Below, in pieces: positions 47,590 through 56,476 of a stretch of 64,000 bases of DNA (position 1 is its first letter; each line of letters starts with the position of its first letter). The DNA lies in the NCBI RefSeq assembly GCF_900187855.1, contig NZ_FYEG01000008.1:1-64000 (forward strand), read 5' to 3'. Both the position numbers and the translations under genes were made by a program. The DNA comes from Actinomyces minihominis. Lineage in GTDB: Bacteria; Actinomycetota; Actinomycetes; Actinomycetales; Actinomycetaceae. A model generated the notes under the pieces. The model saw only the letters and a program-made list of their open reading frames with translations, was not told the DNA's origin and did no database searches.

Positions 47590-47612
47590 CTATTTATAAC
47601 AGAATGGTTACG
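47590..47612 (-). promoter_or_regulatory. GTAACCATT motif ahead of the G5-domain gene
   Basis: The minus strand reads CGTAACCATTCTGTTATAAA, 55-77 bp upstream of the start. Its first ten bases equal those of the element at 43907-43927, and the second half-site (GTTA) keeps the same spacing. The TATAAA part could also serve as a -10 box. Confidence 0.5.
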
Positions 47613-47690
47613 AGGATCACGGCGGAATGGAAGGGAAATTTCTCAGTTTGGGACGCACAGTTGGCTGAATGACCGCGAAAAGTCGTCCTC

Positions 47691-47709
47691 GGCCCCAAGG
47701 GAGGGGGCC
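47691..47709 (-). terminator. Hairpin downstream of ppk2
   Basis: GGCCCC/GGGGCC with a 7-nt loop, extended by flanking G-C and T-G pairs, lies 18 bp past the ppk2 stop. CTTTTC follows a few bases later on the minus strand. Confidence 0.5.
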
Positions 47710-47727
47710 AAGGCAATAGGTTCAGCC

Positions 47728-48558
47728 TCACAGGTCCTTTTCGGGGTCCCCCATCAACCTTAGGGCAAAGTTCGGCACCTCTTTTTCAAGTTCCTTAGGG
47801 ATGCGACGGTAGTTATCATAGTTCCGTGGCTCCTTGGGAAGCACGACCTCTTCATGGGGTACGTCCTCATACGGAATCGTCGAAAGCAGGTGGTGGATCA
47901 TGTTGATCCGTGCATTCTTCTTGAGGTCGGACTCAACCACGTACCAGGGCGAGGTCGTCGTGTCCGTATGAATGAACATGTCGTCCTTGGCGCGAGAGTA
48001 ATCCTCCCACCTGTTCACCGACTCGATGTCCATCGGTGAGAGTTTCCAGCGGCGGACCGGATCATTCTGCCTGGATCTAAACCGTCGCAGCTGCTCTGCT
48101 TCAGACACCGAGAACCAGTACTTCCGCAACATGATCCCGTCGTTGATCAGCATGTCTTCAAAAATAGGAGCCTGGCGCATGAACAGGTTGTACTGGGCCG
48201 GAGTGCAGAACCCCATCACCCGCTCAACCCCGGCACGGTTGTACCAGGAGCGATCGAAGAGGACGACCTCCCCCGCAGCCGGCAGATGCGCCACGTAGCG
48301 CTGGAAGTACCACTCCGTCGCTTCGCGGGAGCTGGGGGCCGGAAGGGCCGCGACACGCACAATACGCGGGGACAGGTACTCGGTGATGCGCTTAATGGCG
48401 CCGCCTTTGCCTGCCGCATCCCTTCCCTCGAAGATGACGATAATCCTCTGGCCGGTGGCCTTGACCCATTCCTGCATCTTGACCAGCTCAGACTGGAGAC
48501 GGAACAGCTCGGCCTCATACACATCATTGGGTAGCTTTTCGCTTCGCTTCTTTGCCAT
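47728..48558 (-). CDS. ppk2: Polyphosphate kinase 2
   Basis: PPK2 enzymes transfer phosphate between polyphosphate and nucleotides. The 276-residue single-domain protein shows Walker A (IVIFEGRDAAGKGGAIKRI), Walker B with lid start (VVLFDRSWYNRAGVERVMGF) and the basic lid helix (RRFRSRQNDPVRRWKLSP). The preference for AMP, ADP or GDP cannot be told by eye. It is monocistronic, between pyk and the G5-domain gene. Confidence 0.93.
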   Translation of the reverse strand: MAKKRSEKLPNDVYEAELFRLQSELVKMQEWVKATGQRIIVIFEGRDAAGKGGAIKRITEYLSPRIVRVAALPAPSSREATEWYFQRYVAHLPAAGEVVLFDRSWYNRAGVERVMGFCTPAQYNLFMRQAPIFEDMLINDGIMLRKYWFSVSEAEQLRRFRSRQNDPVRRWKLSPMDIESVNRWEDYSRAKDDMFIHTDTTTSPWYVVESDLKKNARINMIHHLLSTIPYEDVPHEEVVLPKEPRNYDNYRRIPKELEKEVPNFALRLMGDPEKDL

Positions 48559-48604
48559 GAGACGTAGGTTACACGCTTCACCCAGAGGCTGCGATCGATA
48601 GGGG

Positions 48605-48636
48605 AAGGGGCAGCATCCTTGTGGATACTGCCCCTT
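48605..48636 (-). terminator. Terminator of pyk
   Basis: AAGGGGCAGTATCC-ACAA-GGATGCTGCCCCTT on the minus strand forms a 14-bp stem with one mismatch, 17 bp after the pyk stop. Confidence 0.75.
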
Positions 48637-48652
48637 CTTTGGACCCTGTTTG

Positions 48653-50119
48653 CTAGTTGGTCGGCAGGCTTGCCGAACTCGAACTGTACGAGGTCACGTT
48701 ATCTGACGGATCTCCAGGAATCGTGTGAACACGAATCGAGTTCGTCGTCTTCTCAATGCCGGGGGGCATTCCTGCGACGATGACCAGTTTCTCTCCGCCC
48801 TCAACAATTCTGGCGGCGCGGGCAACCTGGCTCACCTGATCAACCATCTCATCGGTGTGGTAAACAGTTGGCAGCCTGTAGGTCTGCACACCCCAGGACA
48901 GAGCAAGCTGGCGGCGAGTCGAGTCCAGCGGCGTGAACGCGATCTGCGGGATCGAGGAACGCATCCGGGACATCTGCCGGGCCGTGTGACCCGAGGTCGT
49001 GAACGTCACCAGGTAACGGGCTGAGAGCGTAGAGGCCAATGCCGCAGCCCCCTGGCAGATCACACCTGACTGGTCAGCGTGGAAGGCGCCCAGTGGGGCA
49101 ATACGGTCGCCCCCATTCTCTTCCGTGTTCTCAATAATCCGAGCCATGGTGCGAACAGCCTGGATCGGGAAGGCACCCACCGAGGTCTCTCCCGAAAGCA
49201 TGACCGCATCGGCACCATCAAGGATGGCGTTGGCGCAGTCAGAAGCCTCTGCACGGGTCGGACGTGGGTTCTTGATCATCGAGTCCATCACCTGCGTGGC
49301 GACGATAACCGGCTTGGCGGCACGGCGAGCCAACTCAATGGCTTCCTTCTGCACCAGCGGCACTTCTTCAAGGGGCATTTCGACGCCGAGGTCACCGCGA
49401 GCAACCATGATGCCGTCAAAAGCCTCCACAATCTCAGCCAGGTTCGCAACAGCCTGCGGCTTTTCAATCTTGGCGATAACCGGGACGATGATGCCCTCTT
49501 CAATCATGATGGCGCGAACGTCGTTAACATCCGAAGCGTCCCGCACAAATGACAACGCGATGAAGTCAGCGCCCTCACGAAGGCCCCAGCGAAGGTCATC
49601 ACGGTCCTTCTCAGACAGAGCCGGGACAGAGACGGCTACGCCTGGAAGGTTCAGGCCCTTGTTATCAGAAACCATTCCGGGCACTTCAACCCTGGTTACA
49701 ACGTCGGTCTCTGTCACTTCGATAACGCGCAGACCCACGTTGCCGTCGTCAATCAGAAGACGGTCACCGGGGCTGCAGTCACCGGGTAGCTCCTTGAAGG
49801 TGGTTCCAACGATTTCCTTGTTACCTGGAACATCGCGGGTGGTGATGGTGAACGTGTCACCTTCGTTGAGCATCTGCGGGCCTTCCGCAAATCGCTCCAG
49901 GCGGATCTTCGGACCCTGAAGGTCAACGAGCACCGCCACGGCTCGGCCGGAGTTATCAGAAGCACGACGAACCCGACGAATAACCTTGGCATGCTCTTCG
50001 GCGCTGCCGTGGCTTCGGTTGATTCGGGCTACATCCATGCCTGCATCGATCAGAGCTTGAATCTGCGACGAAGACTCTGTTGCAGGTCCAATAGTGCAGA
50101 CGATCTTTGCTCTACGCAT
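48653..50119 (-). CDS. pyk: Pyruvate kinase
   Basis: The enzyme converts phosphoenolpyruvate and ADP to pyruvate and ATP. The 488-residue protein contains the N-terminal RAKIVCTIGPATES, LVDLQGPKIRLERF, the active-site IPVIAKIEKPQAVANLAEIV, MVARGDLGVEMPLEEVP and VMLSGETSVGAFP, plus the C-terminal allosteric domain. In the usually well-conserved N-F/L-SHG motif the residue after Asn is Arg (INRSHG). It has its own terminator and is 81 bp from lgt. Confidence 0.95.
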   Translation of the reverse strand: MRRAKIVCTIGPATESSSQIQALIDAGMDVARINRSHGSAEEHAKVIRRVRRASDNSGRAVAVLVDLQGPKIRLERFAEGPQMLNEGDTFTITTRDVPGNKEIVGTTFKELPGDCSPGDRLLIDDGNVGLRVIEVTETDVVTRVEVPGMVSDNKGLNLPGVAVSVPALSEKDRDDLRWGLREGADFIALSFVRDASDVNDVRAIMIEEGIIVPVIAKIEKPQAVANLAEIVEAFDGIMVARGDLGVEMPLEEVPLVQKEAIELARRAAKPVIVATQVMDSMIKNPRPTRAEASDCANAILDGADAVMLSGETSVGAFPIQAVRTMARIIENTEENGGDRIAPLGAFHADQSGVICQGAAALASTLSARYLVTFTTSGHTARQMSRMRSSIPQIAFTPLDSTRRQLALSWGVQTYRLPTVYHTDEMVDQVSQVARAARIVEGGEKLVIVAGMPPGIEKTTNSIRVHTIPGDPSDNVTSYSSSSASLPTN

Positions 50120-50200
50120 CTATATTTTCTCATCCTCTTGGGCTACACAGCCGTAAAAAGTATCTTCAGGGTGATTCTACCCCTTGGGACCGTAGTCCCC

Positions 50201-51214
50201 TCAAGGTTTGTCGACGGGCGAAGTGTTTTCTTCCTCAAGACCCGCGTCTTCGTCCTCATCGGCACCTAGGTCCTGGGCTGCGGTCTCCTGGATGTCCTCA
50301 ATCTCCAAATCCGCGGCTCGCTGCGGGTTCTTCTTCGCGACGATATCGATGTAGCGCTGACGTTCCTGCTCAGAAATCTGGGTGGGTGCGCCAATGCGAC
50401 CAGCGACAAAGAACACGATGATGCCCGCAGCCAGGATCAAAAGTGAGGTCCAGGTGTTGGTGCGCAGCCCTAGGAACTCACGTGCCTCATCCAGGCGCAT
50501 CGTCTCCATCCAGATGCGTCCGATCGGGTACATAATCATGTACATCGCCATGGCCTGGCCCGACTTCAGCGCAAACTTGCGGCCAATGAAGATGATGAGG
50601 GCGGCCATAGTGATGTTCCACAGTGCTTCGTAAAGGAACGTGGGGTGGAACAGCGTGCCTTCAGCGTATCCGGAAGGAAGGTGAGCGGCGTCAATCTCAA
50701 GACCCCAGGGAAGGGTGGTCGGTGACCCGAAGAGCTCCTGGTTGAAATAGTTGCCCAGCCGGCCCAGTGCCTGGGCAAGCAGCAGGCCGGGTGCCAGGGC
50801 ATCCGCGAAGGGACCAACCCTCTGGCCGGCCCGGCGGAGCCCAATGATGGCACCGATAGCGCCGAATCCGATGGCTCCGAATATGGCTAGGCCACCCTCC
50901 CAGATCCGCAGGATTGCCCAGGGGTCCCCGCCCTCACCAAAGAAACCGTAGGGCGTCGTGACGACGTGATAGAGGCGCGCACCGACGATCCCAAAGGGAA
51001 TGGCCCACATGGTGACATCGAGAACGACCTCGCCCTCACCACCCTTGGCCCGGTACCGCACCCAGGTGACGTAGGCCGCAAGCACCATGGCGAGTGCCAT
51101 GAAAATTCCATAGGCTCGAATAGGAATCGGCCCGAGCCACCACGTCCCCACTTCAGGTGATGGTATCGAGGCTGGAAGTGCAGTTGCTAGCTGGTACGTC
51201 ATTTCGGCAATCAC
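50201..51214 (-). CDS. lgt: Prolipoprotein diacylglyceryl transferase
   Basis: Lgt adds diacylglycerol to lipobox cysteines, the first step of lipoprotein maturation, so it would process the lipoproteins encoded in this window. The 337-residue protein has seven membrane helices, the IRAYGIFMALAM start, and the family signature GRLGNYFNQELFGSPTTLPWGL. A charged tail of about 60 residues follows, typical of actinobacteria. The GTG start overlaps the trpA stop (GTGA). Confidence 0.94.
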   Translation of the reverse strand: MIAEMTYQLATALPASIPSPEVGTWWLGPIPIRAYGIFMALAMVLAAYVTWVRYRAKGGEGEVVLDVTMWAIPFGIVGARLYHVVTTPYGFFGEGGDPWAILRIWEGGLAIFGAIGFGAIGAIIGLRRAGQRVGPFADALAPGLLLAQALGRLGNYFNQELFGSPTTLPWGLEIDAAHLPSGYAEGTLFHPTFLYEALWNITMAALIIFIGRKFALKSGQAMAMYMIMYPIGRIWMETMRLDEAREFLGLRTNTWTSLLILAAGIIVFFVAGRIGAPTQISEQERQRYIDIVAKKNPQRAADLEIEDIQETAAQDLGADEDEDAGLEEENTSPVDKP

Positions 51215-52008
51215 TTGGTGTTCCGAGTCCCCTCTTTTAGTTCGCGAGCAAGAGCTCCAGCATCCAAGAGTGCCCGCTCCCAGTCCGGGTTAGCAAGTAG
51301 CTTCACAAAGGCCGACCCAACGATTACGCCATCTGCGTAGGCCGAGATCTCCCTTGCCTGCTTCTTGGTCGAGACGCCGATACCCACGCAGACAAGAGGG
51401 GCGCCGGCATCGCGGCAGCGTTGCACCAGGTTTCGCGCGGACTGATCAACAGAACCACGCTGGCCCGTCACCCCCATTGTTGAAGCGGCGTAGATCCACG
51501 AGTTGGTCGCCTTGGAGACGATCTTCAGGCGTTCATCTGAGGACGAGGGAGCCGCGAGGAAAACCCTCTCAAGATCCCACCTGTCAGAAGATTCCACCCA
51601 CTCTGCAGCCTCTTCAGGAGGGAGATCCGGTGTGATGAGACCCGCGCCGCCGGCCTCAGCAAACGTTCGCGAAAAGCGTTCAACTCCATACCAGTGCACG
51701 GGGTTCCAGTAGGTCATTGAAAGCGCCGGGATGCCGTCGTCGCTCAGACTCTTGGTGACTGCAAAGAGATCCTCGAGGTGCGTGCCGTGTTCCAGCGCTT
51801 CGACAACGGCCCGCTCAATAACGGGACCGTCCATGGCTGGATCGGAGTATGGAAAACCCAGTTCGAAGGCATCGACGCCATTCGCCGCAAGAACACGGGC
51901 AGCCTCAAGTGACTTTTCCACGGTGGGGTAACCAAGTGGAAGGTAAGCAATAAGAGCCGCATTCCCGGCAGCAAGCTCCCGACGGATAGCCTCTGAACTG
52001 TGCCTCAT
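51211..52008 (-). CDS. trpA: Tryptophan synthase alpha subunit
   Basis: TrpA cleaves indole-3-glycerol phosphate to indole. The 265-residue barrel has the catalytic Glu and Asp in [20 protein letters not shown] and the GVTGQRGS phosphate loop. The ATG overlaps the trpB stop (ATGA), coupling both subunits, and its own stop overlaps lgt. Confidence 0.95.
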   Translation of the reverse strand: MRHSSEAIRRELAAGNAALIAYLPLGYPTVEKSLEAARVLAANGVDAFELGFPYSDPAMDGPVIERAVVEALEHGTHLEDLFAVTKSLSDDGIPALSMTYWNPVHWYGVERFSRTFAEAGGAGLITPDLPPEEAAEWVESSDRWDLERVFLAAPSSSDERLKIVSKATNSWIYAASTMGVTGQRGSVDQSARNLVQRCRDAGAPLVCVGIGVSTKKQAREISAYADGVIVGSAFVKLLANPDWERALLDAGALARELKEGTRNTK

Positions 52009-53312
52009 AGCTGCTCCCCTTCCCCATTGATAGCTTCACCGGGCTCTGCGTTCGGCTGGTCATTAGAGCGCCCACCTTCCGCCGAGGGATCAACCCTCAT
52101 GAAGGAAGGCTTCCCAAACCCAAACCAGGCGGCAGCGGTTTCCATGTCTTTATCCCCACGGCCAGACAGGTTGACGATGATGATCTTCTGCTGGCTCTCG
52201 GTGGCTTTAGCATCACCGTTCTCCCGGGCCCACTGCAGCGCACCCGCAAGGGCATGTGCGGACTCAATGGCGGGGATGATTCCCTCGGTGCGGGACAGGT
52301 AGCGGAATGCTTCCATGGCCTCTGCATCAGAGATAGGGAGGTAGTGGGCACGCCCGATTGCTGAGAGGTGAGCGTGTTCCGGCCCCACCCCCGGGTAGTC
52401 GAGCCCCGCTGAAATGGAGTGTGAAGCCTTGGTCTGCCCATCGCGTTCCTGCAGCACGTAGGTGCGGGTTCCGTGGAGTATTCCCACTGCACCCTCGGTG
52501 ATCGAAGCAGCGTGTCGACCCGTTTCGTATCCGTCGCCTGCTGCCTCACAGCCGATCAGCTCAACCCCCTCATCAGGTACGAATGCAGTGAACATTCCAA
52601 TGGCGTTTGAGCCACCACCGATGCAGGCAAACACCGCATCGGGAAGGCGTCCCGCAGCGTGCTGGATCTGCTCACGCGCTTCATCACCGATGACCCTCTG
52701 GAGGTCACGGACCATTCCCGGGAAGGGGTGTGGTCCCGAGGCCGTACCAAAGATGTAGTTTGTGTCGGCCACATTGGTAACCCAGTCACGGAAAGCCTCA
52801 TTCACCGCATCCTTCAGTGTCTGGCTTCCCTGAGTGACCGCAACCACCTCGGCCCCCAGCATCTGCATTCGGGCCACGTTCAGGGCCTGACGCTTCGTGT
52901 CCTCATAGCCCATGTAGATGGTGCAGTCGAGTCCGAGAAGTGCCGAAGCCGTTGCGGTGGCGACGCCGTGTTGCCCAGCTCCAGTCTCAGCAATCACCCG
53001 CGATTTGCCGATTCGCTTCGTCAGCAAAGCCTGTCCGAGGACGTTGTTGATCTTGTGGGACCCAGTGTGATTGAGGTCCTCACGCTTCAGAAAAATGCGG
53101 GTTCCCGTCCCCTTCGCGAAACGGGGCACCTCGGTCAGAAGTGAGGGGCGATTGGCATACTCATCGAGAAGCTGCTTGAAGTCGTGCTGGAACTCTGGAT
53201 CATGCCAGGCAGACTGCCAGGCCTCATCAAGTTCATCGACTGCACCCTGCAGCGGTTCTGCCACGAACCGCCCACCAAACTCACCGAAATACCGTTCTTC
53301 CTGGGAACTCAC
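52005..53312 (-). CDS. trpB: Tryptophan synthase beta subunit
   Basis: TrpB joins indole and serine using pyridoxal phosphate. The PLP Lys lies in [16 protein letters not shown], with [12 protein letters not shown] and the phosphate-binding [12 protein letters not shown]. The 435-residue length includes about 30 extra charged C-terminal residues. It overlaps trpC and trpA by 4 nt each. Confidence 0.96.
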   Translation of the reverse strand: MSSQEERYFGEFGGRFVAEPLQGAVDELDEAWQSAWHDPEFQHDFKQLLDEYANRPSLLTEVPRFAKGTGTRIFLKREDLNHTGSHKINNVLGQALLTKRIGKSRVIAETGAGQHGVATATASALLGLDCTIYMGYEDTKRQALNVARMQMLGAEVVAVTQGSQTLKDAVNEAFRDWVTNVADTNYIFGTASGPHPFPGMVRDLQRVIGDEAREQIQHAAGRLPDAVFACIGGGSNAIGMFTAFVPDEGVELIGCEAAGDGYETGRHAASITEGAVGILHGTRTYVLQERDGQTKASHSISAGLDYPGVGPEHAHLSAIGRAHYLPISDAEAMEAFRYLSRTEGIIPAIESAHALAGALQWARENGDAKATESQQKIIIVNLSGRGDKDMETAAAWFGFGKPSFMRVDPSAEGGRSNDQPNAEPGEAINGEGEQL

Positions 53313-54157
53313 TGCGCCTTATCCCCCGCGTCACGCACCCGCTTTTTCCGATCGGTTAGCAACGCCGGGTGCGATCCCGCGCTAACCATGTCTGAAATCT
53401 GCTCCAGAGGCGACCTGCTGGTCACAAGCGCCTCTCCGACTAGAACCGAGTCAGCCCCCGCGAGGGCATAATCGAGGACGTCCCTGGCGGATCGGACCCC
53501 TGACTCAGCCACCGCGATTACGTCCGCGGGAATCACATCGATAACCTCATCGACATTGCGGCGATCCACCGAGAGGTCCTTGAGGTTACGGGCATTAACA
53601 CCGATAACCTCTGCTCCCGCCTCAAGTGCCCTGAAAACTTCGAGTCGAGAGTGCGTTTCAACCAGCGGGGTCATACCCAATGATTTGGCTCGCTCAATCA
53701 ATGAGATTAAAGCCGGCTGCTCCAACGCCGCCACGATCAGGAGAATCGAGTCCGCACCATAGGCTCGGGCCTCATGGACCTGGTACGGAGTGACAATAAA
53801 GTCCTTGCGGAGAACCGGAATGTCGACGGCCCTACGTACTTCTGCTAGGTCCTCGAGGGAGCCTTTGAACCGCAGCTCCTCGGTAAGGACCGAAACCATC
53901 GAGGCCCCACCCTGCTCATAGATCTGAGCCAGATGAGCTGGATCCGGAATATCAGAGAGATCTCCCTTTGAAGGTGAGCGCCTCTTAATTTCCGCAATGA
54001 TCGACACGGCTCCGGGGACATCCCTCAGGGCCGATATGACGTCCTTCGCGTCTGGCGCGGCCGCTGCGCGTCGCCTGATCTCATCAAGAGAGACTTGAGC
54101 TTCGCGTTCTGAAGTCTTCCTGACCACCCCGGCAATAATGTCATCAAGGACTGTCAT
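53309..54157 (-). CDS. trpC: Indole-3-glycerol phosphate synthase
   Basis: TrpC closes the indole ring from CdRP. The 282-residue barrel shows [13 protein letters not shown] with the catalytic Lys, [35 protein letters not shown] and AESGVRS. The ATG at 54157 has GGAGGAGG upstream; the longer frame to 54190 is not favoured. It lies 47 bp after hisI, where trpE is found in related genomes. Confidence 0.95.
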   Translation of the reverse strand: MTVLDDIIAGVVRKTSEREAQVSLDEIRRRAAAAPDAKDVISALRDVPGAVSIIAEIKRRSPSKGDLSDIPDPAHLAQIYEQGGASMVSVLTEELRFKGSLEDLAEVRRAVDIPVLRKDFIVTPYQVHEARAYGADSILLIVAALEQPALISLIERAKSLGMTPLVETHSRLEVFRALEAGAEVIGVNARNLKDLSVDRRNVDEVIDVIPADVIAVAESGVRSARDVLDYALAGADSVLVGEALVTSRSPLEQISDMVSAGSHPALLTDRKKRVRDAGDKAQ

Positions 54158-54204
54158 AGCTGCCTCCTCCTGCGTCGATGGTAGGCCCACAGGGGGCCTC
54201 GGGC

Positions 54205-54558
54205 CTATTCGGGTCCGGGCAACGAAATGGATCCGCCAGCATCAAAGCACGAACTGACACCCGTATGACAGGTCGGTCCGGAAGGAACAGCCTGAATGAG
54301 CAGCGCGTCTCCGTCGCAGTCGACCTCAACGCCCACCAGGCGGAGGACGTTTCCAGAAGTCTCACCCTTGACCCAGTACTGCTGGCGCGATCGGGACCAG
54401 AAGGTCACCAGTCCACTGTGCAGGGTCCGGTTCAGGGCCTCATCATCCATGTATCCAACCATGAGGACCCGCCCCGTCCCATGATCCTGCACCACCGCAC
54501 AAACCAGGCCGTTGCCATCCCGTTTGAGGCGCTGCACCACATCCGCAGGAAGGCTCAA
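54205..54558 (-). CDS. hisI: Phosphoribosyl-AMP cyclohydrolase
   Basis: HisI opens the purine ring of PR-AMP in histidine synthesis. The 117-residue protein has [17 protein letters not shown], metal ligands in [11 protein letters not shown] and the zinc cysteines in CHTGVSSCF. The HisE domain is absent, as usual in actinobacteria. The ATG overlaps the hisF end by 4 nt. Confidence 0.95.
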   Translation of the reverse strand: MSLPADVVQRLKRDGNGLVCAVVQDHGTGRVLMVGYMDDEALNRTLHSGLVTFWSRSRQQYWVKGETSGNVLRLVGVEVDCDGDALLIQAVPSGPTCHTGVSSCFDAGGSISLPGPE

Positions 54559-55334
54559 CGAGCTCCGCCTGCCACGTCAAAGCCTGCTTCAACTAGCGCA
54601 GCCTTTACCTCGGGGACCGTGACGGTACCGAAGTGGAAAACTGAGGCCGCTAGAACCGCATCAGCCCCAGCCTGAGCAGCAAGGACAAAGTCTTCGACAC
54701 GGCCAGCACCACCAGAGGCAATGAGGTTGATCGCTACGGCATCCCGCACCGCCCTAATCAGACCGAGGTCGTAGCCGGACTGAACACCGTCCTCAGCAAT
54801 AGAGTTCAGCATGATCGTACCGGCACCCCTCCGCTGCACCTCTCTGGCCCACTTGAGTGCATCAAGACCGGTCGTCTGCTTACCACCGTGAGTCGTTATT
54901 TCATACCGGGGCGCATCGGTGACATCATCATTCGTCGCCACGTCCAAAGAGACGACCACAGCGTCGCTACCAACAGTCTCGCTCAACTCATTGATCAACT
55001 CGGGACGCGCCAGTGCCGAGGTGTTCACGGAGACCCGGGTGGCTCCGAGGTCGAGGAGGCGCTTGGCATCTTCCACCGAGCCGATTCCCCCTCCCACAAC
55101 CAGGGGTACACCAATCCCGCTGCTGGCCCGCGACACAATGTCATCCATGGTGCGCTTTCCAAGCGTTGAGGCCGAAACATCCAGGAAGGCAATCTCATCT
55201 GCACCCTCATCAAAGTAGCGGTGCGCCAGCTCGACTGCGTCACCGGCATCTCGAAGTTTTTCGAACTTCACACCCTTGACGACGCGACCCTCAAACATGT
55301 CTAGGCACGGGATCACAGAAATCTGCTTGGCCAT
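54555..55334 (-). CDS. hisF: Imidazole glycerol phosphate synthase cyclase subunit
   Basis: HisF forms IGP and AICAR using ammonia from HisH. The 259-residue barrel has the catalytic Asp in VIPCLDMFEGRVVKG, the second in VVSLDVATNDD, and phosphate loops VGGGIGSVEDAK and ASGGAGRVEDF. No hisH or hisA is adjacent. It is 17 bp after the FKBP gene, so the histidine genes here join the pupylation gene run. Confidence 0.95.
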   Translation of the reverse strand: MAKQISVIPCLDMFEGRVVKGVKFEKLRDAGDAVELAHRYFDEGADEIAFLDVSASTLGKRTMDDIVSRASSGIGVPLVVGGGIGSVEDAKRLLDLGATRVSVNTSALARPELINELSETVGSDAVVVSLDVATNDDVTDAPRYEITTHGGKQTTGLDALKWAREVQRRGAGTIMLNSIAEDGVQSGYDLGLIRAVRDAVAINLIASGGAGRVEDFVLAAQAGADAVLAASVFHFGTVTVPEVKAALVEAGFDVAGGAR

Positions 55335-55351
55335 TGCTCTCTCCCTGATGT

Positions 55352-56470
55352 TTACTCTCCTGATTCAGCCGCCTGTTCGCCGACTGTGCCGCTTGCTTCT
55401 GAAGCCGGCATGGCTCCCAGAATGTCTACGACCATGAAAAGAGTATCCTCACCGGTGGCCATGTCCGCAGGAATGGTCAAAGCTAGCCTGCTCCCCACCC
55501 TTTGGTCTACAAGGGCATCACGCAGTCCGGGCATGGCATCTTCGAGCCGGATCATCTCGGGAGTTCCGGTAGCCCAGGTCGAACCCGTGATGCGACCATC
55601 GGTCCAGGTTCCCGAAATATACTGCAGGACCACGGAGTCGGTTAGGGCGACCTGGGGGCCACTCCCCTGGTTGAGAACCTGAATGATGAGGCCGCTCGGC
55701 GGCGCACCCGGAGCGTGGGTCACAGCTGGTCCCAGGTCATCAAAGGTGACGGTCAGTGGACCCCCGGGCTCTTCGTTTAGGGCACCCCGGGCGATGGTGT
55801 AGAGCACGTCAACCACATCGATCTCTGTCTGTCCGTCTTCGAGAGGGCGGGCAATCACCACGCGGGAACCCTCGGTGGTTCCAATCAGGATTCGGCTGAG
55901 AAGCGGTCCGAGATCCTCCTCGCTAGCCGTGCCAAGAATCAGGTTGGGCGTGCCCATCGGGTTGATGTTTTCGCCTGTCTCTCCGCTGTAGGCGGTCACC
56001 GCCACCAAAATCGGGGATCCCTCTGTGATCTCCCGACCGTCGCCACGAAGTTCCACCCGCATCTTGGCAGAGGCAACTTCGACGGGCACGGTCGTCGTCA
56101 CCACCGGGGTTGATCCCTGACGCCCCGCGACCGTCACCGCGTCCAGCGGACCCTCAACGGTCAGGACATCCTGGTCGAGTGCTCGCGAACCAACGAAACC
56201 GAAGAAGAGAAGCACTCCCGCAACTATCGCGCCGACCACTCCGACGCCAATGGTCCAGCCGGCCTGGTGGCTGATCGTGGGGAGCTTCCGCCTCCGGGCC
56301 CTCTTACTCGCTTTTTTCTTGTCATCTGAGTGTCGATCACACCGCTTCGGCAGCTGCTTCGGCTCCTGATCCTCAGCTCCGTCCTCGCCCGTCTGCTCTA
56401 CGGGCTGTTGGGCTGACGCGCCCCCCTTGGCGTGGTGGATGGAGCGCCGGGAAGGATACGGATGTTTCAT
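55352..56470 (-). CDS. Membrane-anchored FKBP-type peptidyl-prolyl isomerase
   Basis: The 372-residue protein has a basic cytoplasmic N-terminus of ~70 residues, one transmembrane helix (~72-94), and an extracytoplasmic part. The C-terminal ~110 residues fit an FKBP domain (LIIQVLNQGSGPQVALTDSVVLQYISGTW; PGLRDALVDQRVGSRLALTIPADM), preceded by a degenerate copy. In actinobacteria such FKBP proteins often sit next to pafA, as here (6-bp gap). The isomerase activity of the copies cannot be judged. Confidence 0.8.
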   Translation of the reverse strand: MKHPYPSRRSIHHAKGGASAQQPVEQTGEDGAEDQEPKQLPKRCDRHSDDKKKASKRARRRKLPTISHQAGWTIGVGVVGAIVAGVLLFFGFVGSRALDQDVLTVEGPLDAVTVAGRQGSTPVVTTTVPVEVASAKMRVELRGDGREITEGSPILVAVTAYSGETGENINPMGTPNLILGTASEEDLGPLLSRILIGTTEGSRVVIARPLEDGQTEIDVVDVLYTIARGALNEEPGGPLTVTFDDLGPAVTHAPGAPPSGLIIQVLNQGSGPQVALTDSVVLQYISGTWTDGRITGSTWATGTPEMIRLEDAMPGLRDALVDQRVGSRLALTIPADMATGEDTLFMVVDILGAMPASEASGTVGEQAAESGE

Positions 56471-56476
56471 GGCGGG

